Below are positions 8,550-17,671 of a stretch of DNA of 62,063 nucleotides, piece by piece; the stretch's first letter is position 1; the number at the start of each line of letters is the position of its first letter. This DNA is from Trinickia mobilis. GTDB taxonomy: Bacteria > Pseudomonadota > Gammaproteobacteria > Burkholderiales > Burkholderiaceae. The translations under genes were made by a program, and so were the position numbers. The notes below the pieces were generated by a model. That model saw only the letters and a program-made list of their open reading frames with translations. It was not told where the DNA came from and did no database searches. Where the stretch lies: the NCBI RefSeq assembly GCF_017315705.1, contig NZ_JAFLRF010000032.1:1-62063 (forward strand), in the 5' to 3' direction.

Positions 8550-10444
8550 AACAACCCCCACGCTCACTTCGTTCGCTGCCCCCTCCCCCAAGGGGACTTC
8601 CTTCGGGGCGCGAGGGGGCGTCTCAGTACGCTTGGGGCGGCCCGGCGCGTACTGAGGCAGCCGCGACGCCGGTCACGCCCGCCGTCGTCATTCTTGGACC
8701 GGGTGCGCTCGCGACGGCCCGGCGCATCGCCGCCCGCTACCCCGGCGCGCAGGTGCACGGCCTGACGGGGCGCGTCGCAAGCGGCGGCGGCAACGATGGC
8801 GCCGATCTCGCGTATGCCGAACTCGGCCCGCATCTGCGCGGCCTCTACACGCGCGGCACGCCGATCGTCGCGCTGTGCGCGGCGGGTATCGTGATCCGCG
8901 CGCTCGCGCCGCTCCTCGCCGACAAGGGTGCCGAGCCGCCGGTGCTGGCCGTCGCCGAGGACGGCAGCGCCGTCGTGCCGCTCTTGGGCGGCCTGGGCGG
9001 CGTCAACGTGATGGCACGCGAGATCGGCGACGCGCTCGCCGTCGCGCCCGCCATCACGACGAGCGGCGAGTTGCGTTTCGGCACTTGCGTGCTCAATCCG
9101 CCGGACGGCTACGCGCTGTCGAGCCTCGAACAGGGCAAGCGCTTCGTGTCGGATCTGCTGGCGGGGGAAAGCACGCGCATCGAAGGCGACGCGCCGTGGC
9201 TCGACGCAGCACGCTTGCCGAAGTCATCGACCGCGCGGCTGGCGATACGCGTAAGCCCGGATGCGTGGGACGGCAGCAGCGATCAGTTGCTGATTCATCC
9301 GCGTTGTGTCGTGGCTGCGGTCAGGTCTGGAGCGCGGCTCGGCGACGCTGGTCATGAGATCGACGACGATGGCGACGCGCGCCGCATCGTCGATGCCGTG
9401 CGCAACGCGTTGAACGCCCATCGGCTCGCACCGCTTTCCCTTGCCGCATTGCTCGCGCCGTCGGAGCGAATGACGGACCCTGCGCTCGCACGGGCGGCTG
9501 AAGTCTTGAGCGTGCCGCTCCGTTTCGCCAGCTGCGACCAGCCGGCCGGCGCGCACAACGCACAAGCGCTAATCTCCGCCGCGATGCACACGCCGCATCG
9601 CGTGCTGGACGTATTGTCGACGCCGGATCGAAGCATCGCTCTCGCAGTCGGCGATGCCCCCGTCGATCTGCAAGCCATCGGCCAGGCGCGCGGCCGTCTG
9701 ACGGTGATCGGCCTCGGCCCGGGCGACGCCGCGCTGATGGTTCCCGCCGCGCGCACCGCTTTGAACGAAGCGGCCGACATCCTCGGCTACGAAACCTACG
9801 TGAAGATGGCCGGCCCGTTTCGCGCCGATCAGCGCCTCCATTGCACCGACAACCGTCAAGAGCTGCAACGCGCGCGCGACGCGTTCGAGCTTGCGAGCGC
9901 GGGGCGATCGGTCGCCGTCGTGTCGTCGGGCGACCCGGGTGTGTTCGCGATGGCGGCGGCCGTCCTCGAAGCGCTCGAAACGTCGGGCAACGCGCGCTGG
10001 GCAGCCGTCGAACTCGCGATCGTGCCCGGTGTCTCCGCTGCCATGGCGACGGCCGCGCTTGCCGGCGCGCCGCTTGGCCACGACTTCTGCATGCTGTCGC
10101 TCTCGGACAACCTGAAGTCGTGGTCGATCATCGAAACGCGCCTGCGGCACGCGGCCAGCGCCGACCTCGTGATGGCGTTCTACAACCCGATCTCGCGGGC
10201 GCGTCCGTGGCAGTTGGACAAGGCACTCGACATCGTCCGCGAATACCGGTCGCCCGCGACGAAGATCGTGCTCGGACGCGACATCGGCCGCCCCGGCGCC
10301 GCGCTCACGACGACGACGCTCGGCGAGCTTCGCTCGGACCAAGTGGACATGCGGACGATGGTGATCGTCGGTTCGTCGACGACGCGCGCCTTTGCGCGCG
10401 AACCCGGGCGCGTATGGGTCTATACGCCGCGATGGTATGAGTGA
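8546..10444 (+). CDS. cobJ: CbiG-CobJ fusion: precorrin-3B C17-methyltransferase with CbiG-like domains
   Basis: The 632-aa protein joins two functions. Residues about 45-380 are CbiG-like: a CbiG N-terminal domain ([14 protein letters not shown], then [17 protein letters not shown]), a linker domain, and a degraded CbiG C-terminal domain. Residues about 390-632 are a CobJ methyltransferase ([26 protein letters not shown]) that methylates C17 with ring contraction. The start at 8546 overlaps the cobI stop (ATGA); an ATG 9 nt upstream is an alternative. Residues 4-37 are encoded by a GC-rich repeat shared with three other loci, so the N-terminus is probably a disordered extension. A convergent gene follows. 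Confidence 0.9.
   Translation: MKQPPRSLRSLPPPPRGLPSGREGASQYAWGGPARTEAAATPVTPAVVILGPGALATARRIAARYPGAQVHGLTGRVASGGGNDGADLAYAELGPHLRGLYTRGTPIVALCAAGIVIRALAPLLADKGAEPPVLAVAEDGSAVVPLLGGLGGVNVMAREIGDALAVAPAITTSGELRFGTCVLNPPDGYALSSLEQGKRFVSDLLAGESTRIEGDAPWLDAARLPKSSTARLAIRVSPDAWDGSSDQLLIHPRCVVAAVRSGARLGDAGHEIDDDGDARRIVDAVRNALNAHRLAPLSLAALLAPSERMTDPALARAAEVLSVPLRFASCDQPAGAHNAQALISAAMHTPHRVLDVLSTPDRSIALAVGDAPVDLQAIGQARGRLTVIGLGPGDAALMVPAARTALNEAADILGYETYVKMAGPFRADQRLHCTDNRQELQRARDAFELASAGRSVAVVSSGDPGVFAMAAAVLEALETSGNARWAAVELAIVPGVSAAMATAALAGAPLGHDFCMLSLSDNLKSWSIIETRLRHAASADLVMAFYNPISRARPWQLDKALDIVREYRSPATKIVLGRDIGRPGAALTTTTLGELRSDQVDMRTMVIVGSSTTRAFAREPGRVWVYTPRWYE
8555..8655 (+). repeat. GC-rich junction repeat, copy A
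   Basis: This is the most divergent of four copies. It starts CCCCCACGCTCACTTCG, continues through GCTGCCCC and a GGGG/CCCC stem region, and ends CTTGGGGCGGCCCGGCG followed by CGTACTGAG, which is inverted relative to CTCAGTACG inside the unit. It lies in frame within the first codons of cobJ, directly after the cobI/cobJ ATGA overlap. Confidence 0.8.
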
Positions 10445-10466
10445 CGGCGTCCTTGCGCCGTCGTTT
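10443..10466 (+). terminator. Hairpin after cobJ
   Basis: A perfect 7-bp stem, GACGGCG/CGCCGTC, with a 6-nt loop starts at the cobJ stop and is followed by GTTTG. The T tract is short. It could act in both directions, since cobJ and the DUF427 gene converge here. Confidence 0.45.
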
Positions 10467-10488
10467 GAAGCGCGGTCGCGGCGGCGCT

Positions 10489-10887
10489 CTAGTCCGCCCG
10501 CTCTTCGATCGCATCGACGCGATCCGGATAAAACGCGAGATGGTCCTTGATCGCCGCGACCGCTTCGTACGGGTTCTCATACGTCCAGACCGCGTTCACC
10601 GAGCGCTCGCCGCCTGACGGAATCGAGAAGTACGCGCAATCGCCCTTGTAAGGGCAGTAAGTCGCGTGCGCGCTGCGTTCCAGCAGCTTCATGTCCACGT
10701 CTTTTCTCGGGATATAGAAGACGGGGGGATAGGCGGCCTCGCTCAGGGTCAGTGCGTCGCGCGTATCGGCGATGACGTTCCCCGCCAGCGTGACCACCAC
10801 GCGCGACGTATTGCGCTCGATGGTGATCGGATGATCCGGGCCCGGAATCCTGACGGTCCGGGTCGTGATGGTGTCGGTGCTTGACAT
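10489..10887 (-). CDS. DUF427 domain protein
   Basis: The 132-aa protein matches the DUF427 family, a small beta-rich fold of unknown biochemical role. Recognisable stretches are RVVVTLAGNVIADT near residue 30, VFYIPRKDVDMKLL near residue 52, and HATYCPYKGDCAYFS near residue 68, the most conserved part of the family. The start at 10887 has AAGGAG 9 nt upstream; a longer frame reaching 11112 has no ribosome site and no homology. It is a single gene, convergent with cobJ. No function is claimed. Confidence 0.85.
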   Translation of the reverse strand: MSSTDTITTRTVRIPGPDHPITIERNTSRVVVTLAGNVIADTRDALTLSEAAYPPVFYIPRKDVDMKLLERSAHATYCPYKGDCAYFSIPSGGERSVNAVWTYENPYEAVAAIKDHLAFYPDRVDAIEERAD

Positions 10888-11108
10888 GGTCGAACTCCTT
10901 GTGGGGTCGCTTAATGATCCCGCAAACAGACGTTCCTTGCTCAGCGCTTCGAGCCCGGGCAAACACGTCGCCCGTGCTGAAGCGGTTTCTGTGGAGGGCC
11001 GATGAATCGATGGAGTCTCTTCAGACAAAAGCGCCGTGACCGGCGACGGGATACAAAAAGGGGACGCCCGGCGTCCCCTTGTGCTGTGCTTGGCCCGGCT
11101 GCTTGGCC

Positions 11109-11471
11109 TCAACCGCCTCCGCCGCCTTGCACGCCAAGCGTGATCTTGTTCGTGACCGACGTCACGCCAGGCACGCCCTTCGCCACTTCTTCGGCTTGGC
11201 CGATCTGCGAGCTGTCCGGCACGGTGCCGGTCAGAGTGACCGCGCCGCCGCGTGCGCGAACGAAGACGTTCGACACGTCGAAGCCTTGCGCTTTAGCCAA
11301 CGCCTTGCGCACGGCAAGGCCCAGCTTACGGTTGGCCTGCTTGACGGCCTTCGCAGACGGTGCGGCCATCGTGCCCGAGCTGGCCATGGCGTCGCTCTGT
11401 GCATAGGCGCTCGATGCCACAGCGATACACACGACCACGCCCAGCGCTTTCAATATATCGGTTGCTTTCAT
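11109..11471 (-). CDS. Secreted BON-domain protein
   Basis: This is a 120-aa exported protein. Residues 1-25 form a signal peptide (KALGVVVCIAVASSAYAQ, cleavage after AYA), and residues about 50-118 form one BON domain (VSNVFVRARGGAVTLTGTV, then GVPGVTSVTNKI). BON domains bind phospholipid membranes; stress-induced periplasmic proteins such as OsmY carry them. The product ends in a run of glycines. AGGAG lies 4 nt before the chosen ATG at 11471. It stands alone, and the long gap upstream probably holds its promoter. Confidence 0.82.
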   Translation of the reverse strand: MKATDILKALGVVVCIAVASSAYAQSDAMASSGTMAAPSAKAVKQANRKLGLAVRKALAKAQGFDVSNVFVRARGGAVTLTGTVPDSSQIGQAEEVAKGVPGVTSVTNKITLGVQGGGGG

Positions 11472-11958
11472 GATTCTCCTTTTGCTTCGCTTGAAAACTA
11501 CGCGTGTTGCAGATGGAAGAAACGAACCAACGACAGCCAGGCCGGGCAACAATATTTGCACTGCGACTCAAATATTGAAGCGGTGTCATGCGCCCTGTCC
11601 TGCCCCGGCCTGTGAAATCAAGCTTGTGCGCAAGGGCGCCGACCCTACGACGGCGAAAGCCAATGTAATCCAGCCAAGCGATAAGCGCAAAGCATTTAAT
11701 GGGGCCCGCAAGAGGCGTGTTTATTGCGCGCGACAACGCGGGGCATCGAGCGGGCGGTTGGCCGGCCGGCGTCCAGCGCATCAGCTAAGCGTTCGCTACA
11801 TTCAAATGAGGTTGCCGGCGCAACGCTCGCAGCCCCTTTGATCGCCCGCTCGGGCGGCATGTCGGCTTCGCGTTGCGCTGCGACCGAGTTAGCCACACGA
11901 ACGGCCCAATTGCTGAGGTATGCTGCTCCCTTTGACACGTTCATACCGAGAGGGACAG
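11472..11958. other. Intergenic region upstream of parA and the BON gene
   Basis: These 487 bases between divergent genes have lower GC than the flanks. I see no convincing gene, RNA or centromere-like direct repeats. Promoters for both neighbours must lie here, but I could not pin them to clear -35/-10 pairs. Confidence 0.5.
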
Positions 11959-12726
11959 ATGCGGCGCGTCGTATTCAATCAAAAGGGCGGTGTCGGCAAG
12001 TCGACCATCGTGTGCAATCTCGCGGCCATCAGTGCGTTCGAGGGTCTGCGCACCCTGGTCATCGATCTCGATGCGCAAAGCAACTCAAGTCAATACCTGC
12101 TCGGCGCACGCGCAAGCGAAGCCAGTCCGAACGCGGCCTCGTTCTTCGAAACCGCGTTGACGTTCAGCTTCAAACCGGTGAATGTCGCGTCGTTCGTGCA
12201 TCCGACGCCGTTCGAAAACCTCGATGTCATGCCGGCGCATCCCGATCTCGACTCCCTGCACGGCAAACTCGAATCGCGCTACAAGATCTATAAGTTGCGC
12301 GACGCATTAACCGAGCTGGACGAGATTTACGACGCGATCTATATCGACACGCCGCCCGCTTTGAATTTCTACACGCGCTCTGCGTTGATTGCGGTTGAGC
12401 GCTGCCTGATTCCGTTCGATTGCGACGACTTTTCGCGCCGTGCTTTGTACGCGCTGCTGGATAACGTCAAAGAAATCCAACAGGACCATAACGCGGCACT
12501 GGAAGTCGAAGGGATCGTCATCAACCAGTTTCAGCCTCGTGCCAGCCTGCCGCAGCAACTGGTCGACGAACTGGTCAGCGAGGGATTGCCGGTGCTGGAT
12601 TCGCGGCTGTCTTCATCCGTGAAGATTCGCGAATCGCATCAGCATGCGATGCCGATGATCCACCTGGAACCGAAGCATAAGCTTGCTCAGGAATATCTGG
12701 CGTTGCATCGGGAATTGGCGGGCTAG
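11959..12726 (+). CDS. parA: ParA/Soj-family ATPase
   Basis: This 255-aa P-loop ATPase of the ParA/MinD class may position DNA or other cargo. The deviant Walker A motif NQKGGVGKST is at residues 6-15, Walker A' (LVIDLDAQSNSSQ) near residue 40, and Walker B (AIYIDTPPAL) near residue 130. The start at 11959 has GAGAGGGA just upstream; a longer frame from 11920 lacks a ribosome site. No ParB gene or parS-like repeats are visible nearby, so this is an orphan ParA and not part of a complete partition locus. Confidence 0.9.
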   Translation: MRRVVFNQKGGVGKSTIVCNLAAISAFEGLRTLVIDLDAQSNSSQYLLGARASEASPNAASFFETALTFSFKPVNVASFVHPTPFENLDVMPAHPDLDSLHGKLESRYKIYKLRDALTELDEIYDAIYIDTPPALNFYTRSALIAVERCLIPFDCDDFSRRALYALLDNVKEIQQDHNAALEVEGIVINQFQPRASLPQQLVDELVSEGLPVLDSRLSSSVKIRESHQHAMPMIHLEPKHKLAQEYLALHRELAG

Positions 12727-12746
12727 TAGGCAAAGCGAGGCGTTGC

Positions 12747-13052
12747 CTAAAACAACGCCCCCTGCTGCGCCCGCACCATCGCCACGACGTCAAGCTCATG
12801 AAACCGCAGGCGCGCCCTGGCAAGATCATGCAGCAGTTGCCTCTGCAACCACATTTCAGCACCGCCGCCGAACGCCTTATCGAGCCGGAGCGCCATTTCA
12901 GGCGAGATTCCCGCCTTGCCGCTTAACAAGTTCGTCAACGCTTGACGGCTCACGCCAAGAATCTTCGCGCCTTCAGTGACGCTCAAGTTGAATCGAGCGA
13001 GACAGTTCTGGCGAACAGTCACGCCGGGATGGATGAATTCGGAATCGGCCAT
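12747..13052 (-). CDS. higA: HigA-like antitoxin / XRE transcriptional regulator
   Basis: The 101-aa protein has the HigA layout: a short N-terminal FIHPGVTVRQN, then a helix-turn-helix (TEGAKILGVSRQALTNLLSG), then SPEMALRLDKAFGGGAEMWL. HigA binds HigB toxin and represses its own operon. No HigB ORF is visible upstream at 13053-13343, where it would be expected, so this may be a solitary antitoxin-like regulator. The ATG at 13052 is chosen over a TTG at 13079 because the family sequence begins close to it; neither start has a strong ribosome site. Confidence 0.8.
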   Translation of the reverse strand: MADSEFIHPGVTVRQNCLARFNLSVTEGAKILGVSRQALTNLLSGKAGISPEMALRLDKAFGGGAEMWLQRQLLHDLARARLRFHELDVVAMVRAQQGALF

Positions 13053-13343
13053 GGGTCGAAACAATACGGGCGAAATCAAGACCCGTCAACCGACAAGAAT
13101 CGCTTGTCGACATGCGCTCGACGCCTTTGAACGCCGGGAGATCGTTCTTCAGCGCCGATTCTCTGGCGCTGACTCCGGCGGGCAGGTTGATAATGTCGAA
13201 CGTTGGCGCCGGACAGCGCAGGCGTGCTGACCCGGCGCATCCCGCCGTGGCCGTGACTCCGCGCGAGCGGCCACGATGTCATTGCCAATCGAGGGCATAG
13301 CGGGCATCGGCACCGTATCCCGCGCGCGGCTGCGAGGCTCACG

Positions 13344-15080
13344 ATGAGTAGCGACTTCACGCCGCCACGCGGCGAACCGCGTCATGAAGCGGCAGACGGC
13401 ACGGGCGGCGCCAGGACCGGCGCCGCCGCCGACGACGATCCGAGCGTGCGCAACAACCCGCGCTACTACCAGATGTACCCCACGCTCACCGACGCGGAAA
13501 TCGACAAGATGCGCCGCTTCGGCAGCCTGTGCCGCGTGGCGGCGGGCGACGTGCTCTATCGCGCCGGCAGTTCGAGCCCCGGCATGTTCGTGCTGCTGTC
13601 CGGCACCGTGAGCGCGATCGGCCGCGACGGACTGGGCCGCGAACGCGTGGTCCGCTCGAAGATGCAGCGCGGCGAATTCAGCTCCGATATCGGGCAGTTG
13701 TCCGGCAAGCCCGCGCTCGTGGATGCGCGCGTGATCGAAGACGTCGAAGCGCTGCTGCTGCCCTCGGCGGGGCTGCGTGCGCTGATGATCGCCGAGGCCG
13801 AACTCGGCGAGCGGATTACGCGTGCGCTAATACTCCGGCGCGTCGCGGCCATCGAGCGCGGCGACGGCCCCGTGCTGGTGGGCGCCGCCAACAACGCGCG
13901 GCTGGTCGCGCTGCAGACTTTCCTGAGGCGCAACGGCCAGCCGCACGTCGCGCTCGACGCGGAGCACGATGCGAGCGTCATCGCCCTGCTCGAACGCCTG
14001 GCCGCGAAGCTCGACGATTTCCCGCTCGTGATCTGCCCGAACGGCGCGGTGCTGCGCAACCCGGACGAAGGACAACTCGCATCTTGCTTAGGCATCCTTC
14101 CTGAATTCGACCCGGCGCACGTCTACGACGTCGCGATCGTGGGCGCCGGACCGTCGGGGCTTGCGGCTGCCGTGTATGCGGCATCCGAAGGATTGTCCGC
14201 GGCGGTATTCGACTGCCGCGCACCGGGCGGCCAAGCCGGCACGAGCGCGCGCATCGAGAACTATCTGGGCTTTCCGACCGGCATCTCGGGACAAGCGCTT
14301 GCCGGCCGCGCCTTCCATCAGGCGCAGAAGTTCGGCGCGCATATCGGCATTCCGTGCGAGGTCAAGGCGCTGCATTGCGAGACGTCTCCGCTTTCGGTCG
14401 AACTGGCCGACAGCCGGCGCATCCACGCTCGCACTGTCGTCATCGCGAGCGGCGCCGAGTACCGGCGCCCTCCGATCGAAGGCCTCGCGCGTTTCGAAGG
14501 CCGCGGCGTCTATTACTGGGCCTCGCCGATCGAAGCGCGGCTGTGCCGCAACGAGCCGGTGCTGCTCGTCGGCGGCGGCAATTCGGCTGGACAGGCCACC
14601 GTATTTCTCGCATCCCACGCAGAGCACGTGCATCTGTTCATTCGCGCCGCGAATCTCGAGCAAAGCATGTCGCGTTATCTGATCGAACGCGTCGCGTCGC
14701 AGCCCAACGTGACGCTTCACTCGCACGTCGAGATCACCGAGCTCGAAGGCGGCGACCGGCTCGAACAGATCCACTATCGCCGCGACGGCGCCGGCGACGA
14801 AATCATGAGGGTCCGGCACCTTTTCCTTTTCACCGGCGCGGAGCCCAACACGCGCTGGCTGCGCACCTGCCGCGTCTCGCTCGACGCCAAGGGCTTCGTG
14901 CTGACCGGCACCGACATTCCAGGCGAAGCGCAGCGCTCGCTGCCCCTGCAGACGAGCGTCGACGGCGTGTTCGCAATCGGCGATGCGCGCGCGGGATCGA
15001 CCAAGCGCGTGGCCGCCGCGGTCGGCGAAGGCGCGGCGGTGGTCGCGCAGATCCATCGATTTCTCGTCGCAGCGCGCTGA
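13344..15080 (+). CDS. CRP-type sensor fused to thioredoxin-reductase-like FAD oxidoreductase
   Basis: The 578-aa protein has a cyclic-nucleotide-binding domain (residues about 45-165; GDVLYRAGSSSPGMFVLLSG), a short thioredoxin-like linker (about 175-245), and a thioredoxin-reductase-like flavoprotein (about 255-575). The flavoprotein part shows the FAD loop VAIVGAGPSGLAAAVYAASEG, APGGQAGTSARIENYLGFP, the NADPH loop VGGGNSAGQ and GVFAIGDARAG. The redox CxxC of classical thioredoxin reductase is absent, which is the norm for this fusion family. The electron acceptor is unknown. It is probably cytoplasmic and monocistronic. Confidence 0.87.
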   Translation: MSSDFTPPRGEPRHEAADGTGGARTGAAADDDPSVRNNPRYYQMYPTLTDAEIDKMRRFGSLCRVAAGDVLYRAGSSSPGMFVLLSGTVSAIGRDGLGRERVVRSKMQRGEFSSDIGQLSGKPALVDARVIEDVEALLLPSAGLRALMIAEAELGERITRALILRRVAAIERGDGPVLVGAANNARLVALQTFLRRNGQPHVALDAEHDASVIALLERLAAKLDDFPLVICPNGAVLRNPDEGQLASCLGILPEFDPAHVYDVAIVGAGPSGLAAAVYAASEGLSAAVFDCRAPGGQAGTSARIENYLGFPTGISGQALAGRAFHQAQKFGAHIGIPCEVKALHCETSPLSVELADSRRIHARTVVIASGAEYRRPPIEGLARFEGRGVYYWASPIEARLCRNEPVLLVGGGNSAGQATVFLASHAEHVHLFIRAANLEQSMSRYLIERVASQPNVTLHSHVEITELEGGDRLEQIHYRRDGAGDEIMRVRHLFLFTGAEPNTRWLRTCRVSLDAKGFVLTGTDIPGEAQRSLPLQTSVDGVFAIGDARAGSTKRVAAAVGEGAAVVAQIHRFLVAAR

Positions 15081-15121
15081 AAAGCGCCGTCGCATGCCCG
15101 CCGCGCAGCATGATTGTTCTC

Positions 15122-15170
15122 GAATCCGCGACTAAGTTTTCGAAATGCGGGCATAGATATTCGCGGATTC
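15122..15170. repeat. Inverted repeat
   Basis: GAATCCGCGA (15122-15131) and TCGCGGATTC (15161-15170) form a perfect 10-bp inverted repeat with a 29-nt loop, 40 nt after the oxidoreductase stop. It may be a terminator or transcript-end structure; no T tract follows. Confidence 0.4.
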
Positions 15171-15314
15171 AGGCTTAAATTGTTACCCACGGCCGCTGCC
15201 TCTTGGGCTTAGCGGCCATTTATCCAACTTCGCGGCGTGTGCGCTGCGCGGCTTTAGCGTGACCGCGCATCTGGGCCCAGCGCCACGGCAGCGGTTCGAA
15301 CAAGAGGTGATGCC

Positions 15315-15653
15315 ATGTTGCATGTGCTTGAAAGTGTCGCTTTGGTGTGCGCATTGATTGTGTATCTGGCGCCGGCAATGGAAGCCGACGCACGCGAGCA
15401 CGACCACGCGCTCGGGATCACGCTGGTCAACATCTTTCTCGGCTGGACCGTCATCGGCTGGTTCGCCGCCTTGCGCGCGGCGCGTTCGCCGTCCAGCGAA
15501 AAGCGCGTAGCGCGTGTCGCCATCCGGATCCGGCGCGCGGCCGCGCATGCCACCGTCGACAAGATCGTTGCGCACGCAAAGAACTGCGCACCGTTTCAGC
15601 GTCAGTCCAAGGAAGGGCGTCGCGCGATGCCGGGGCACTGCGTAACGCGTTGA
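15315..15653 (+). CDS. Superinfection-immunity family membrane protein
   Basis: The 112-aa protein has two predicted membrane helices (about residues 4-21 and 33-54). The second contains NIFLGWTVIGWFAAL, the hallmark of the superinfection-immunity (T4 Imm-like) family. T4 Imm blocks DNA entry of related phages; bacterial chromosomal members are widespread and mostly uncharacterised. The C-terminal half is basic and cytoplasmic in prediction, longer than in most homologues. GAGGTG sits just before the ATG. No phage genes surround it. Confidence 0.75.
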   Translation: MLHVLESVALVCALIVYLAPAMEADAREHDHALGITLVNIFLGWTVIGWFAALRAARSPSSEKRVARVAIRIRRAAAHATVDKIVAHAKNCAPFQRQSKEGRRAMPGHCVTR

Positions 15654-15757
15654 ATGCTCGACGCCCGCATCGATCGCGAGCGACACAGGACGGAATGTGA
15701 TGCGATCGAGTCTATCTTCGCGGCACGTTTCGCCCTACCCGCCGGCGCACATAACAC

Positions 15758-16687
15758 TTATTGCCGGAAAGAATGACGGGGCGACTCGGACTGCGCCGCG
15801 CTCGCCGACTCCAGCGTCTCTTCGACGAAGCTGACGAAGGCGCGCGCCTTTGCGCTGACCATCCGGCCCGCGGGGAACACCGCCCACAGTTCGATCGGCG
15901 GCAACATCCAGTCGTTGAGGACCGAGCGCACACGGCCGTTGCGCAACTCGGCGGCAAACATCCATTCGGACGCGACCGCGACCCCGAGATCGGCCAGCAC
16001 CGCCTCGCGCACGCCTTCCGCGGCGGTCACGGACACGCGCCCCGATACGGCGACCGACACTTCCGAACTTTTGCGCCGGAACGTCCACCCCGTGCCGCCG
16101 TAGCGCCGGCTGTAGACGATGGCCTGGTGCGACGCGAGCTCCGCAGGCGTGGCCGGCACGCCCGCCTTCTCGAAGTACGCCGGCGTCCCGACGACGAGCC
16201 GGCGCGCCTCGCTGACCTTGCGTGCCGTCATGCCCGAATCGTCGAGCTTGCCCATGCGCAGCGCGACGTCGATGCCTTCTTCGCGCAGATCCACGTTGCG
16301 ATCGTCGAGCACGACCTCGAGGGTGAGATCCGGATACTTGTCGAGAAAGCGGCCCATGGCGGGCACGATGTGCAGTCGCGAGAACGTGACGGCCGCGCAG
16401 ACGCGCAGCCTGCCGGACAAATTGGCGCCCGCGCCGCGTGCCGCAAGCTCGGCTTCGTCCGTCTCTTCGATCGCGCGTTTCGCGCGCTCGTAGAAGGCGA
16501 GGCCCGCCTCGGTGGGCATCAGGCCGCGCGTGGAGCGCAGGAGCAGCCGAACCGCGAGCCGTTCTTCGAGCAGCGCGATCGATTTGGAAACGGCAGGCTG
16601 CCCGACGTCGAGCAGCCGTGCCGCGGCCGAGAAAGACCCTGACTCCACTACGCAAACATACGTCTCCATCGCCGTCAGACGGTCCAT
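15758..16687 (-). CDS. LysR-family transcriptional regulator
   Basis: The 309-aa protein starts MDRLTAMETYVCVVESG, with the LysR winged helix-turn-helix over residues 1-60 (FSAAARLLDVGQPAVSKSI). An effector-binding domain covers about 90-295, with the common VDVALRMG and GVAVASEWM stretches. It diverges from the carboxymuconolactone-decarboxylase-like gene at 16891. LysR proteins often regulate a divergent neighbour, so that gene is the probable target; the ligand is unknown. Confidence 0.9.
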   Translation of the reverse strand: MDRLTAMETYVCVVESGSFSAAARLLDVGQPAVSKSIALLEERLAVRLLLRSTRGLMPTEAGLAFYERAKRAIEETDEAELAARGAGANLSGRLRVCAAVTFSRLHIVPAMGRFLDKYPDLTLEVVLDDRNVDLREEGIDVALRMGKLDDSGMTARKVSEARRLVVGTPAYFEKAGVPATPAELASHQAIVYSRRYGGTGWTFRRKSSEVSVAVSGRVSVTAAEGVREAVLADLGVAVASEWMFAAELRNGRVRSVLNDWMLPPIELWAVFPAGRMVSAKARAFVSFVEETLESASAAQSESPRHSFRQ

Positions 16688-16890
16688 GATCGTTCCTCCT
16701 CGTGCGAATGGTAGAGGCTCGCGCGGCGCACCGTCAAACGGCGCGCCGCACCCTCGATATATGCCTGGCTGGAATAGATGTTAGGCGCGCCGCCCGGCTT
16801 CTTCAGCCGCCTCGATTCAGGCACAGTTCCCCCAACGCAAATGCGTTCAAGTAACCCCCCCTTACTGACTATTTGCATCAGGAGAACCTC

Positions 16891-17430
16891 ATGGCAACGA
16901 TCAATGTCCCGACCCGCGACGAAGTCTCGCCGGCCAATCAAGCGATCTTCGACAATCTCAAGCGCAGCATCGGCTCGGTCCCCAACCTGTACGCGACGTT
17001 CGCGCATTCGGAGCACGCGCTCGGCAACTACCTCGCGTTCCAGAACGGCAAGAGCAGCATCACCGGCAAGGCGCGCGAAATCGTCAACCTCGTCGTGAGT
17101 CAGGTCAATGCCTGCGAATACTGTCTTGCTGCGCATACGATGATCGGCAAGATGAGCGGCTTCACCGACGAGCAGGTTCTCGAGATCCGCAGCGGCCGCG
17201 CGAGCTTCGACGCGAAGTTCGATGCGCTCGCCCGCCTCGTGAAGACCATCGCGAGCCATCGCGGCCACGCCGAGCAATCGCTCGTCGATGCGTTCTTCGC
17301 GGCGGGATGGACGAAGGAGAACCTCGTCGACGCAATCGTCGTGATCGGCGACAAGACGGTGACCAACTACCTGCACGCAACGACGCGCGTGCCGGTGGAC
17401 CTTCCTGCCGCGCCGAAGCTGCCCGCGTAA
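16891..17430 (+). CDS. Carboxymuconolactone decarboxylase / AhpD-like protein
   Basis: The 179-aa protein has the AhpD-type redox motif CEYCLAAH (C-x2-C-x3-H) near residue 74, preceded by the conserved REIVNLVVSQVNAC. Members act as alkylhydroperoxidase or decarboxylase-like enzymes. The CxxC argues for peroxidase or thiol redox chemistry over lactone decarboxylation. CAGGAGAACCTC precedes the ATG at 16891. A divergent LysR gene upstream is the likely regulator, and a strong hairpin follows at 17516. Confidence 0.88.
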   Translation: MATINVPTRDEVSPANQAIFDNLKRSIGSVPNLYATFAHSEHALGNYLAFQNGKSSITGKAREIVNLVVSQVNACEYCLAAHTMIGKMSGFTDEQVLEIRSGRASFDAKFDALARLVKTIASHRGHAEQSLVDAFFAAGWTKENLVDAIVVIGDKTVTNYLHATTRVPVDLPAAPKLPA

Positions 17431-17515
17431 TCGCCGGTAAATCGCGGGTGCCAGGCGAGCCGCGCACATCGCTCGACGCGAGCGTTGCATGGGACCCGAG
17501 TAAGTGCTCTGCAGG

Positions 17516-17551
17516 CGGCCGGATTCAGTGCTGAAGCACTGACTCCGGCCG
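17516..17551 (+). terminator. Hairpin, probable terminator
   Basis: CGGCCGGATTCAGTGCT and AGCACTGACTCCGGCCG pair over 17 positions with one mismatch around a 2-nt loop. It lies 85 nt after the AhpD-like gene. The T tract is poor, so termination is inferred from structure. Confidence 0.5.
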
Positions 17552-17671
17552 ACAGTTGTGCCCGTCTCGCCCGCCGCACGCGCAGCGCGAATCTGCATGC
17601 CCCTGCCCGCCTGCCCTACAATGCTCGGCGAAGCCGACATCAGTACAAAGGGCACAGGGAAGAACCACACC

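Noticed and set aside
11470-11841. 123-codon plus-strand frame between the BON and parA genes
   Set aside because: It overlaps the BON start region on the opposite strand, has no ribosome site, and its composition is not protein-like.
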